The notes under the pieces were generated by a model. The model worked only from the letters and a program-made list of their open reading frames with translations. It ran no database searches and had not been told where the DNA came from. From Amycolatopsis sp. FBCC-B4732 (GTDB lineage: Bacteria; Actinomycetota; Actinomycetes; Mycobacteriales; Pseudonocardiaceae), in the NCBI RefSeq assembly GCF_023008405.1, contig NZ_CP095376.1:5728001-5792000 (forward strand): a stretch of 64,000 bases of DNA, read 5' to 3'. Below are positions 33,423 through 42,038 of this stretch, one piece after another. The position numbers were made by a program, and so were the translations under genes. The stretch's first letter is position 1; every line of letters begins with the position of its first letter.

Positions 33423-34895
33423 ATGATAAGGCGTTACCTGGTCGGAGCGACGCTCGCGCGGACCGGGGACGAGCTGTCCGGCCCCGCTCTCCTCCTGCTC
33501 GGCCTCACCGCCGGGCCGCACGCCGGGTCCGCGCTGCTCGCCGGGCTGACCGCGGCCGCCGCCGTGGGTGGACCCCTGTTCGGGGCCCTTCTCGACCGCA
33601 GTGCCGTGCCCGGGCGGCTGCTCGCCGTCGCGCTCGCCGGGTACGCCGGAGGGCTCGCGGTCGTCGCCGCCGTCTTCGGGCACCTGCCGCTCGCCGGGGT
33701 GGTCGCCGTGGCGGCCGCGGCCGGGCTGCTCAACCCCGCCATCGCGGGCGGCTGGACTGCTCAGCTGCCCGCCGTCGCCGGGCCCGCACTCCCCCGCGCC
33801 AGCCGGCTCGACGCCCTCACCTTCACCGCCGCCGCGCTCGCCGGGCCCGGGCTCGCGGGGCTGCTCGGCGGGCCGGCCGGGCTCGTCGTGGCCGTCGCCA
33901 TGGTCGGCGTCGCGGTGCCGGTGGCGTGGGCACTGCCGGAGAAACCCGGGAAGGCGACGACCCACCTCAAGGAGGGCTTCACGGTTCTGGTCCGCAACGC
34001 CGCGCTGAGGCGGGCGACGGCCGCCTCGACCCTCTCCTGCGCCGGGATCGGCATGGTCACCGTCTGTTACCCGCTCCTCGGCGCGGCGCACCTGCGCGGC
34101 CCCGCGGACGGCGCACTGCTGATGACCGTCCTGGCCGTGACGTCGCTGCTGGTCAACGCCGTCTTCGCGAAGAAGCCGCTGCCGTGGGCGCCGGACCGCA
34201 CGGTGTGGCTGAGCACGCTCCTCCTGGCCGCGAGCGCCGTCCTGGCCGCGCTCGCCGACGGCGTGATCCTGCTGCTGGTCGCCGCGGCCACCGCCGGATT
34301 CGCCGAAGGTCCGCAGCTCACGGCCTTGTTCGCGATCCGCCACCGGGAAGCGCCCGAGCACGTCCGCGCGCAGGTGTTCACGACGGCGGCGAGCGTGAAG
34401 ATCACCGGGCTGGCGGCGGGAGCCGCACTGGCCGGTCCGCTGGCCGCGTGGTCGCTCCCCGCGTGCCTCGGCGTCGCCGCGGCCGTTCAGGCCGTCGCGG
34501 CGCTCAGCTGTCTGCGCAGGTCAGAACGCCATCGCCTGCGCGCGCCGCTTGACCTCGGTGCCGTGGCTGGTGCGCAGCGCGTTGACCGGAGTGCTGCCGG
34601 GCAGGGTGTCGTCCGCCGTGAACAGCCACCGGAGCATCTCCGTCCGGCTGAACCCGGAGTCGGCGAGCACCGTGATGGTGCCGGCCAGGCCCTTGACCAC
34701 GCCGTCCTTGACGAAGAAGTCACTGGGCACGCACAGTTCGCCGCCGCGCTTCAGCGCGATCAGCTGCCCGTCGCGCAGCATCTGCCGGACCTTGTTGGTC
34801 GAAGTCCCGAGCGCTTTCGCGACCTCGGGCAACGGGAGGACCGCGATGGCGGTGTCGAGGACGTCATCGGCGACAGGAATCCCACTCACAGGTGA
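33423..34895 (+). CDS. MFS transporter with run-on C-terminus
   Basis: 490 residues as read. The first ~365 form a compact, Ala/Gly-rich MFS transporter (TRTGDELSGPALLLLGL-type start, about 12 helices), ending naturally near AALSCLRRSE (about 34520). No stop follows: the frame runs 124 more codons antisense to the whole next gene, producing hydrophilic sequence unlike a transporter. The natural stop seems lost. Leaderless ATG at 33423; probably controlled by the CGNR gene. Confidence 0.72.
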   Translation: MIRRYLVGATLARTGDELSGPALLLLGLTAGPHAGSALLAGLTAAAAVGGPLFGALLDRSAVPGRLLAVALAGYAGGLAVVAAVFGHLPLAGVVAVAAAAGLLNPAIAGGWTAQLPAVAGPALPRASRLDALTFTAAALAGPGLAGLLGGPAGLVVAVAMVGVAVPVAWALPEKPGKATTHLKEGFTVLVRNAALRRATAASTLSCAGIGMVTVCYPLLGAAHLRGPADGALLMTVLAVTSLLVNAVFAKKPLPWAPDRTVWLSTLLLAASAVLAALADGVILLLVAAATAGFAEGPQLTALFAIRHREAPEHVRAQVFTTAASVKITGLAAGAALAGPLAAWSLPACLGVAAAVQAVAALSCLRRSERHRLRAPLDLGAVAGAQRVDRSAAGQGVVRREQPPEHLRPAEPGVGEHRDGAGQALDHAVLDEEVTGHAQFAAALQRDQLPVAQHLPDLVGRSPERFRDLGQREDRDGGVEDVIGDRNPTHR

Positions 34896-34898
34896 CAC
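34521..34898 (-). CDS. Rv2175c-like DNA-binding protein
   Basis: About 125 residues. A winged-helix segment (LPEVAKALGTSTNKVRQMLRDGQLIALKRG) and the C-terminal LRTSHGTEVKRRAQAMAF closely follow mycobacterial Rv2175c, a DNA-binding substrate of the kinase PknL, whose gene is adjacent in the same way here. Kinase phosphorylation is therefore expected (inference). GTG 34898 is taken as start; GTG 34889 is an alternative. The whole gene lies antisense to the run-on part of the MFS frame. Confidence 0.82.
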   Translation of the reverse strand: MSPVSGIPVADDVLDTAIAVLPLPEVAKALGTSTNKVRQMLRDGQLIALKRGGELCVPSDFFVKDGVVKGLAGTITVLADSGFSRTEMLRWLFTADDTLPGSTPVNALRTSHGTEVKRRAQAMAF

Positions 34899-34978
34899 TG
34901 TGCCACATTCGGCTCCCGCACCCGCTAGTGCGCACGGGTGACCCGCGAGGTCTCCTCCACGAGGCGTGTGCGGTTCCG

Positions 34979-34984
34979 TACGAT
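34979..34984 (+). promoter_or_regulatory. -10 hexamer, leaderless pknL promoter
   Basis: TACGAT, 8 nt before the GTG at 34993. Confidence 0.5.
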
Positions 34985-34992
34985 CCATACCC

Positions 34993-37017
34993 GTGACACG
35001 CACCCACCCCAGCCTGGCCGGCACGCTCCTCGAGCGGCGCTACCGGGTGGACCGGCTGCTGGCCCACGGCGGGATGTCTTCCGTCTACCGGGGGACCGAC
35101 ACCCGGCTGGACCGTCCGGTCGCGATCAAGATCATGGACCCGCGGTTCGCGGACGACCGGTCGTTCGTCGACCGCTTCGTGCGCGAGGCCCAGTCCGCGG
35201 CGCAGCTGCACCACCCGCACGTCGTGGCGGTGCACGACCAGGGCTTCGACCTGCCGCAGGGCGCCGAGTCCGGGCTGGCGTTCCTGGTCATGGAGCTGGT
35301 GGACGGCGGGACGCTGCGCGACCTGCTCGACGAGCGGGGTCCCCTGGACATCGCGCTGGCGCTGAGCGTGGCCGAGCCGGTGCTCTCGGCGCTGGCGTCG
35401 GCGCACCGGGCCGGGCTGGTGCACCGGGACGTCAAGCCGGAGAACGTGCTGATCGGCCGGTCCGGCCCGCACACCGGCGGCGCGGTGAAGGTCGCGGACT
35501 TCGGCCTGGTGCGGGCGGTGGCGAGCGCGGGCACGACGAGCTCGAGCGTCATCCTCGGCACCGTCGCCTACCTCTCCCCCGAGCAGGTCGAAACCGGCTC
35601 GGCGTCGGCACGCGGCGACGTCTACTCGGCCGGGATCCTGCTCTACGAAATGCTGACCGGCCAGGTGCCCTACACCGGCGACACGGCGATCTCGGTGGCC
35701 TACCGGCACGTGAACGACGACGTGCCGCGCCCGAGCCTGCTGCGCCCGGACCTGCCGCCGGAGCTCGACGACCTGATCACGCGCGCGACGCGCCGCGACC
35801 CCGAGCAGCGCCCGGCCGACGCCGGCGAGTTCCTCACCGAGCTGACCGCGGTGCGCGCCCAGCTGGGGCTGCTGCCGGTGAACGTGCCGATCCCGGTCTC
35901 CCACGGCCAGGGCGACCACGCCGACACCGAACGCACCCTGCCGCGCATCCCGCAGGTGCCGGACGGCCAGCGGACGATGCCGGTGCACCGCCCGAACGCG
36001 ACGCGGGCGCTGAGCCACCCGGGCACCCCGCCGCCGGGGATCACCCAGCAGATCCCGCCCGTCCGCCCCCACCCGCCGCGGCGGCGGAGCGAGCCGGAAC
36101 CGGAGAAGCCGAAGGACAAGCGCAAGCTCATCGCCATCGTCGCCGGCGCGGCGCTGCTGTTCGGCGGGCTGATCACCGCGTTCGTCTTCATGCTCACCGA
36201 CACCGGCGGCGACAAGACCGCGACGGTGCCGAAGCTCGTGGGGCTGAACCAGGCCGCGGCCGGCGACGCGCTGCGGTCGGTGAAGCTGACCCCGCAGTTC
36301 AGCCAGGAGTACGACAACAGCGTCCCGTCGAACACCGTGCTGCGCGCCGAGCCCGGCGAAGGCACGCCGCTGGCGCCGAACTCGACGGTGTCGGTCGTGC
36401 TGTCCAAGGGCCGCCCGGCGGTCCCGGACGTCCGGCCCGGCACCGCGCTGCCCGACGCCGAGCAGGCGATCAAGACGGCCCGGCTGACCCCGGTCCGCGG
36501 CACCGACGACTACGACGCCGAGGTCCCGCAGGGCGCGGTCATCCGCACCGAGCCCTCCGCCGGCAGCCAGCTGAACATCGGCGGCCAGGTCACGATCATC
36601 GTGTCGAAGGGCCCGATCCCGCTGCCGCCGGTCCCGGACGTCACCGGCCGGAGCAAGGACGAAGCCTTCCAGCTGCTGCAGCAGGCCGGCTTCGAGCCGT
36701 TCCAGGCGGGCGAGGAGTTCAAGCAGGACGTCGCGGGCGGCGCCGTCACCCGGACCGACCCGCCGGGCGGCTCGCAGGCGAAGGAAAAGCGGATCGGCGT
36801 CTTCGTGAACAACGCCGTCCAGGTGCCGGACGTCCGGTTCCGCTCGTTCGACGACGCGCAGAAGATCCTCGAGCAGGCCGGGCTGAAGGCCGACCGCGAC
36901 GGCGGCCGCGGCCGCGGGAACGGCGGCGGGTTCGACTTCGTCTTCAACCAGGACCCGCAGCCGGGGTCGTTCGTGCAGAAGGGCTCCAAGGTCAAGCTCA
37001 AGGGCTTCGGCCAGTGA
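34993..37017 (+). CDS. pknL: PASTA-domain Ser/Thr protein kinase
   Basis: 674 residues. Cytosolic kinase domain (about 18-285): Gly-rich loop AHGGMSSVY, Lys46 in VAIKIMD, catalytic HRDVKPEN, DFGLVR. A Pro-rich linker leads to one TM segment (about 380-402) and four extracellular PASTA repeats (about 409-674), which bind muropeptides or lipid II. Location beside the Rv2175c-like gene identifies it with the PknL group; mycobacterial PknL lacks PASTA repeats. GTG start; the stop overlaps the NfeD-like gene by 4 bp. Confidence 0.92.
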   Translation: MTRTHPSLAGTLLERRYRVDRLLAHGGMSSVYRGTDTRLDRPVAIKIMDPRFADDRSFVDRFVREAQSAAQLHHPHVVAVHDQGFDLPQGAESGLAFLVMELVDGGTLRDLLDERGPLDIALALSVAEPVLSALASAHRAGLVHRDVKPENVLIGRSGPHTGGAVKVADFGLVRAVASAGTTSSSVILGTVAYLSPEQVETGSASARGDVYSAGILLYEMLTGQVPYTGDTAISVAYRHVNDDVPRPSLLRPDLPPELDDLITRATRRDPEQRPADAGEFLTELTAVRAQLGLLPVNVPIPVSHGQGDHADTERTLPRIPQVPDGQRTMPVHRPNATRALSHPGTPPPGITQQIPPVRPHPPRRRSEPEPEKPKDKRKLIAIVAGAALLFGGLITAFVFMLTDTGGDKTATVPKLVGLNQAAAGDALRSVKLTPQFSQEYDNSVPSNTVLRAEPGEGTPLAPNSTVSVVLSKGRPAVPDVRPGTALPDAEQAIKTARLTPVRGTDDYDAEVPQGAVIRTEPSAGSQLNIGGQVTIIVSKGPIPLPPVPDVTGRSKDEAFQLLQQAGFEPFQAGEEFKQDVAGGAVTRTDPPGGSQAKEKRIGVFVNNAVQVPDVRFRSFDDAQKILEQAGLKADRDGGRGRGNGGGFDFVFNQDPQPGSFVQKGSKVKLKGFGQ

Positions 37018-37223
37018 TCGGCAGCCGCGGCCGCGTCACCGGCACGATCGGCCCCGGCCTCATCGGCGAAGTGCTGCTGAACGTCCGGGGCGGCACGGAG
37101 GCGTTCTACGCCTACCCGGCCGACCCGGACGAGACCTACCGCTCCGGCACGCAGGTGCTCGTGGTCGACTTCGAACCCCCGCGAACGGTTTATGTCGAAC
37201 GGTGGCAACCGCTGAGCCGCTGA
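37014..37223 (+). CDS. Small NfeD-like OB-fold protein
   Basis: 69 residues: GRVTGTIGPGLIGEVLLNVRGGTEAFYAYP ... GTQVLVVDFEPPRTVYVERW has the beta-strand pattern of the NfeD C-terminal OB domain, without membrane helices. NfeD-type proteins pair with flotillins, and flotillin is the next gene. GTG start is inside the kinase stop codon, so all three are probably co-expressed. Confidence 0.75.
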   Translation: MIGSRGRVTGTIGPGLIGEVLLNVRGGTEAFYAYPADPDETYRSGTQVLVVDFEPPRTVYVERWQPLSR

Positions 37224-37278
37224 CGGCGTCGAAGAGGCACCAACACACCCACAACAGAAGAGCGAGGGGGTCGGTGCC

Positions 37279-38784
37279 ATGAGTCTCGTGGAAATCGTGC
37301 TGCTTTCCATCGGCGGTCTCATCGTCGCGCTGGTGGTGATCTTCGGCATCCTGCGGCTGCTCTACAAGGTCGCCGAGCCGAACGAAGCCCTGATCATCTC
37401 CGGGCTCGGCGTCCGCGTCGACCGCGCGGACACCGCGGACAGCCTGGGCTTCAAGATCATCACCGGGCGCGGGGTGAACGTCCTGCCCGGCTTCCAGACC
37501 GCGCGGCGGCTGTCGCTGGACACCCGGGGCGTCAACCTGCAGGTCTCCTGCGTGACCAAGCAGGGCCTGCCGGTGACCGTGCGGGCCGTCGTCATCTACA
37601 AGGTCGGGGACGACTTCGCCTCCATCGCCAACGCCGCCCGCCGGTTCCTGGACCAGCAGAAGGGCATGAACGACACGATCCACGAGCTGTTCTCCGGGCA
37701 CCTGCGCTCGATCGTGGGCGGGCTGACCATCGAGGAGATGATCCACAACCGCGACGCGCTCACCGGCGAGGTGCGCCAGTCCTCGGCCACGGAGATGATC
37801 AAGCTCGGGCTGATCGTGGATTCGCTGCAGATCCAGGAGATCGACGACGAATCGGGCTACATCACCAACCTCGGCAAGCCGCACGCCGCCGCGATCGCCG
37901 CTTCGGCCCGCATCGCCGAGGCGCGCAGCGACCAGGAGGCCGCCGAGGTCGAGCAGGTCTCCGCGGCGAAGAAGGCGGCCGCGGTCCGCGAAAGCCAGAT
38001 CCAGCAGGCCGGTTACCAGGCCGAGGTGGACCAGGCCCGGGCGAAGGCGTCGCAGTCGGGCCCGCTGGCCGAGGCGACCGCGCGCCAGGAGGTCGTCGTC
38101 CAGGAGACCCGCGCGGCCGAGCTGGAAGCGGCGCTGGCCGAGCAGCGGCTGCAGTCGCAGGTCCGCAAGCCGGCCGACGCGAAGGCGTACGACACGCGGA
38201 CGACGGCCGACGCCGCCCGTGACGCTTCGATCGCGAAGGCCCAGGCCGAGGCGAAGGAGACCGAGCTGCGGGCCGCGGCGGACGCGACCCGCGTGAAGAC
38301 GGCGGCCGAAGCCGAGGCGCAGGCCACGAAGGCCCGGGCGGAGGCGGCGGCCGGGGCGACCCGGGCGACCGGTGAAGCGGAGGCGGCCGCGGCCAAGGCC
38401 CGCGGTCTGGCCGACGCCGAAGCCGCGAAGGCGAAGGGTCTCGCCGAAGCGGAGTCGGCCCGGGCGAAGGGTCTCGCCGAGGCGGACGCCATCAAGGCGC
38501 GCGCGGCGGCGCTGGCGGAGAACCAGGAAGCCGTCGTCGCGCAGCAGCTGGCCGAGCGCTGGCCGGAGATCGTCGAGGCGGGCGCGAGCGCGTTCGGCAA
38601 CATCGACCACATGGTCGTGCTCAACGGCGCCGACGGCATGTCCGACATGTTCGCCAAGGCGCTTTCGCTCGGCGGAACCGGTCTCGGCCTGGCCCGGCAG
38701 CTCATGGACGCCATGGGCAAGCCGGCCGAGAACGAGCTCGACGAAGGCGCGCGCAAGAACGGCGAGCTCAAGCTGAGCGACTGA
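37279..38784 (+). CDS. Flotillin (SPFH family)
   Basis: 501 residues: N-terminal TM hairpin (VLLSIGGLIVALVVIFGIL), SPFH domain (about 35-190) and a long Ala/Glu/Lys coiled coil (about 195-430) with repeated AKA and EAE patterns. Flotillins scaffold membrane domains. Ribosome-binding site GAGGGGG before the ATG. Followed by a strong terminator hairpin. Confidence 0.93.
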   Translation: MSLVEIVLLSIGGLIVALVVIFGILRLLYKVAEPNEALIISGLGVRVDRADTADSLGFKIITGRGVNVLPGFQTARRLSLDTRGVNLQVSCVTKQGLPVTVRAVVIYKVGDDFASIANAARRFLDQQKGMNDTIHELFSGHLRSIVGGLTIEEMIHNRDALTGEVRQSSATEMIKLGLIVDSLQIQEIDDESGYITNLGKPHAAAIAASARIAEARSDQEAAEVEQVSAAKKAAAVRESQIQQAGYQAEVDQARAKASQSGPLAEATARQEVVVQETRAAELEAALAEQRLQSQVRKPADAKAYDTRTTADAARDASIAKAQAEAKETELRAAADATRVKTAAEAEAQATKARAEAAAGATRATGEAEAAAAKARGLADAEAAKAKGLAEAESARAKGLAEADAIKARAAALAENQEAVVAQQLAERWPEIVEAGASAFGNIDHMVVLNGADGMSDMFAKALSLGGTGLGLARQLMDAMGKPAENELDEGARKNGELKLSD

Positions 38785-38795
38785 CCGGCCACGGA

Positions 38796-38842
38796 GCGTA
38801 CGGCCCCGGTGTCCCGGATCACGGGAAGCCGGGGCCGTACGC
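38796..38842 (+). terminator. Terminator hairpin after flotillin
   Basis: GCGTACGGCCCCGG (38796-38809) and CCGGGGCCGTACGC (38829-38842) form a perfect 14-bp stem, extended by an inner TCCCG/CGGGA stem. It starts 12 nt after the flotillin stop. Confidence 0.85.
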
Positions 38843-38920
38843 CCGATCGGGGGCGGCAATTCCCCGGCCGTTGTCCTACCGTGGGCGCATGGTGCCGGAC
38901 TGCGTGTCGCGGGCCGTCCG

Positions 38921-39622
38921 ATGAGCTTCTTCACCGGCGGTCCCCGTGAACGTCCCCTGTTCCCCGTCCCGGAGCAGGAGTTGTACGCGTTCAACGGCCG
39001 GCACTGGACCGACGCCCCGCGCGAGCACATCGTCCCGGCCGTGCTGAGCTGGGCTCAGCCGCTGGGCCGCGCCGACCGCACGGTGGTCGCGCTGCGGGCC
39101 ATCGAGGTGTGGCCGGAGGCGCTGACGCTGCGCATCACGGTGTACTCGCGGGACAGCCTGCTCGACGACCCCGCCGAGGGGCTGATCGACCACCGGCGCA
39201 AGCCGGACTACAACGGGCTGCTGATCGGCGTGCTCTACGCCGACGGCAGCCGGGCCAGCTCGGAAACGGTGTCGGTGCCCTCGGCCGCCGAGCCCGACGG
39301 CCCGGTGCTGCGGGCGCAGGCGGCGGGCGGTACGCGCTTCGCCGTCGAGCACGAGGTGTTCCTGTGGCCGCTGCCCCCGGCCGGCCCGCTCAAGCTCGTC
39401 GTGCAGTGGACCGACCGGGAAATCCCGGAGACCCGGACGACCCTCGACGGCGGCGCGATCCGGGCCGCCGCGAAGGACGCCGCGGAGATCTGGCCGGGAC
39501 TCGGCAAGCGGCAGGCGAACGGCCTGCCGGTCCGCCGGGTCGGCAAGCAAGTGGCACTGACCCCCGATTGGGGGACCCCGGTGGTGCGGGCGGAGCAGCC
39601 CGGATCCACCCCGGGCGAGTGA
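38921..39622 (+). CDS. Hypothetical protein
   Basis: 233 residues, no family recognised, no signal peptide or membrane helix. It looks like a mainly beta protein (VLSWAQPLGRADRTVVALRAIEVWPEALTLRITVYSR pattern of alternating strands). ATG at 38921. It stands between two hairpin terminators, so it is probably a single-gene unit. Confidence 0.7.
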   Translation: MSFFTGGPRERPLFPVPEQELYAFNGRHWTDAPREHIVPAVLSWAQPLGRADRTVVALRAIEVWPEALTLRITVYSRDSLLDDPAEGLIDHRRKPDYNGLLIGVLYADGSRASSETVSVPSAAEPDGPVLRAQAAGGTRFAVEHEVFLWPLPPAGPLKLVVQWTDREIPETRTTLDGGAIRAAAKDAAEIWPGLGKRQANGLPVRRVGKQVALTPDWGTPVVRAEQPGSTPGE

Positions 39623-39640
39623 CCACCAGCTGATCTGTGA

Positions 39641-39662
39641 CCCCGGGCACCGCGACCCGGGG
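39641..39662 (+). terminator. Hairpin after hypothetical gene
   Basis: CCCCGGG (39641-39647) and CCCGGGG (39656-39662) form a 7-bp GC stem with an 8-nt loop 18 nt past the stop. Confidence 0.65.
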
Positions 39663-39802
39663 TATCTCGAATGGATGAACAGGGTGAGTAGTTAGCGTCG
39701 TGGAAACACTTCGACCACCCGGCCGTCATGTCGGGCTGGTGCAGTGGATCCCCTCCTCCTGACGCACGTGGCCGTGCACCCGCGAACCAGGAAAGGTCGC
39801 CC

Positions 39803-41119
39803 ATGGCAGGCTCGCCGCTCAGCGCTCTCGACGTCGCTTTCCTTTGCCTGGAAAGCGAAACCTCCCCGATGCACATGGGGGCGGTGCTCACGTTCACCCC
39901 CCGCCGCCCGGTGGACGCCGGGGCTCTGACGGCGCTCCACGCCGACCGGGCCGCACGGCTGCCGAAGCTGCGCCAGCGGGCGCGCGCGGAGCTGTTCCCG
40001 CCCGGCGCCGCCAGCTGGACCGAGGACGCGGGATTCCTTGCCACCGACCACATCCACCACGTCGTGCTCAGCTCGCTCTACGATCCGGACCCCTTGGCGG
40101 CGTTCGCGTCGCGGTGGATCGCCGAGCCGCTGGACACCACCCGCCCGCTGTGGGATCTCACCGTCGTGACCGGGCTGCCGGACGGGAAGTTCGCGCTGCT
40201 GCTCAAGCTGCACCACGCGCTCACCGACGGCGCCGGGGCGTACGCGGTCGCGGCCGGCCTGCTCGACGGCGTCGAGCTGCCGGAGCGGAGCACCGCGCCG
40301 TCCCGGGCGACCCCGGCGCCGCGCTCCACTTTGGACACGGTGAAGGACGCGCTGGGCACGGCGTGGGGGCAGGCGAACGAGACCGCCGGGATCGCCTCGT
40401 CCCTCGTGCGGGCCGCGCGGCCGCCGCTCTCGCCGGTGTCGGCGCCGACGTCGGCCGAACGACGCCTCGGGTTCGTGCGGCTGCCGCTGGCGGAGCTGCG
40501 CCGGGTGCGCCGGGCCCACGGCGGCACCACGAACGACGTCGTGCTGGCGGTGCTCTCCGGCGCGCTGCGCGAATGGCTGGTCAACCGCGGCCAGCGCGCC
40601 GACGGCCGCACGCTGCGCGCGCTGATCCCGGTGAGCGTGCGCGGCCGGGCGGGCGGCGGGCTCGGCGGCAACAAGCTGTCCGGCTACCTGTGCGACCTGC
40701 CGGTCGGCGAGGACGACCCGGTCGAGCGGCTGCGCGCGGTCCGCCGCGCGATGACCCGCAACAAGGCGGCGGGCCCCAGCCGGGGCGCCGGCGCGCTGCC
40801 GCTGCTGGCCGACCGCGTCCCGCCGCTGCTGCACCGCCTGGGCACGCGCACCGCGGGCTTGGCCGCGCCGATGCTGTTCGACCTGGTCGTCACCACGGTC
40901 CCGGTGCCACCGGCCCGCCTGTCGATCGACGGCGCCCGGGTGGCCGAGATCTACCCGTTCGTGCCGCTGGCCCCGCGTCACGCGGTCGGCATCGCGGTGG
41001 CCACCTACCGCGACTCGGTCCACGTCGGGCTGCAGGTCAACGGCGCGGCGGTGCCGGACGTCGGCTCGCTGCGCGACGCGGTGCTGAAGTCCGCGGACCG
41101 GCTCGTGGACGCGTCCTAA
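39803..41119 (+). CDS. Wax ester synthase/diacylglycerol acyltransferase
   Basis: 438 residues of the WS/DGAT family: SALDVAFLCLESETSPMHMG N-terminus and the active-site motif HHALTDG (HHxxxDG). Uses acyl-CoA to esterify diacylglycerol or fatty alcohols, making storage lipid at the membrane. Start ATG 39803 follows GGAAAGG; an upstream in-frame GTG lacks this site. Ends in a 4-bp convergent overlap with the XRE gene. Confidence 0.92.
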   Translation: MAGSPLSALDVAFLCLESETSPMHMGAVLTFTPRRPVDAGALTALHADRAARLPKLRQRARAELFPPGAASWTEDAGFLATDHIHHVVLSSLYDPDPLAAFASRWIAEPLDTTRPLWDLTVVTGLPDGKFALLLKLHHALTDGAGAYAVAAGLLDGVELPERSTAPSRATPAPRSTLDTVKDALGTAWGQANETAGIASSLVRAARPPLSPVSAPTSAERRLGFVRLPLAELRRVRRAHGGTTNDVVLAVLSGALREWLVNRGQRADGRTLRALIPVSVRGRAGGGLGGNKLSGYLCDLPVGEDDPVERLRAVRRAMTRNKAAGPSRGAGALPLLADRVPPLLHRLGTRTAGLAAPMLFDLVVTTVPVPPARLSIDGARVAEIYPFVPLAPRHAVGIAVATYRDSVHVGLQVNGAAVPDVGSLRDAVLKSADRLVDAS

Positions 41120-41952
41120 GGTGTCACGCCCGCCGCGCCGACCACTTCCAGGAACGCCAGTGCCTCGGCGCTTCGGGAGCCGGGCGGTGCGGTGTAGAGC
41201 ACGAGGTGCTGGTCGTCGCCCGGCAGGGTGAGGGAGTCGCAGTCGACGGTCACCTCGCCCACGGCCGGGTGCCGGAAGGTCTTGGTGAGCACCGGCGCCG
41301 CGTGAACGTCGTGGCGCTCCCACAGCCGGGCGAAGTCGGCGCTGCCCGCGCGCAGCTCGTCGACCAGCCCGCGCACCGCCGGGTCGGCCGGGTAGCGGGC
41401 CAGGGTCGCGCGCAGTTCCATGACGACGTTGAGCCGGAACTCGGCGGTGTCGGAGACCCGGTACAGGGACCCGGCCGGCGCGAGGAACGCCTTGCGGGCG
41501 AGGTTGCGCTCCTCGGGCGGGACCGCGGCGAAGTCCGCCATCAGGGCCGCCGCGAGGTCGTTCCACGCCAGCACCTCGAACGTGGCGGAGACGACGAAGG
41601 CGGCCGTCTGCGGCAGCCGCTGCAGCAGCGCCAGGATGCTGGGGCGCACGGCACGGCGGTGGTGCCCGCTCCGGATCGGCGCGGTCCCCGCCAGGACGTG
41701 CAGGTGCTCGGCCTCGGCACCGGTCAGCCGCAGCGCCTCGGCGATGCCGGCCAGGACCTCGCCCGACGGGCGCGGTGCCCGGCCCTGCTCGAGGCGGACG
41801 TAGTACTCGGTGGAGATGTGCGCGAGCACGGCGACCTCCTCGCGGCGCAGTCCCGGCGTTCTCCGGCGCGGCCCCGAGGGCAGGCCGACGTCCGACGGCC
41901 GCAGCCGCTCACGACGGCTGCGGAGGAAGGCTCCGAGCTCCTGCTTGTCCAC
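41116..41952 (-). CDS. XRE regulator with MmyB-like ligand domain
   Basis: 278 residues. HTH at about 5-80 (LRREEVAVLAHISTEYYVRLEQG) and a PAS-like MmyB C-terminal domain (ATFEVLAWNDLAAALMADF). Such regulators usually control an adjacent divergent oxidoreductase; here the divergent neighbour is an SDR gene with a frameshift. GTG start at 41952 with CATACT 6 nt upstream. Confidence 0.87.
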   Translation of the reverse strand: MDKQELGAFLRSRRERLRPSDVGLPSGPRRRTPGLRREEVAVLAHISTEYYVRLEQGRAPRPSGEVLAGIAEALRLTGAEAEHLHVLAGTAPIRSGHHRRAVRPSILALLQRLPQTAAFVVSATFEVLAWNDLAAALMADFAAVPPEERNLARKAFLAPAGSLYRVSDTAEFRLNVVMELRATLARYPADPAVRGLVDELRAGSADFARLWERHDVHAAPVLTKTFRHPAVGEVTVDCDSLTLPGDDQHLVLYTAPPGSRSAEALAFLEVVGAAGVTP

Positions 41953-42038
41953 CCCTCCAGTATGCGAAGGGCGCGGCGCCGGATCCTGGTACGACCTGTG
42001 CCTGCCTCGCGGCTCCGGGCCGGGGCAGCGTCGAAGGC

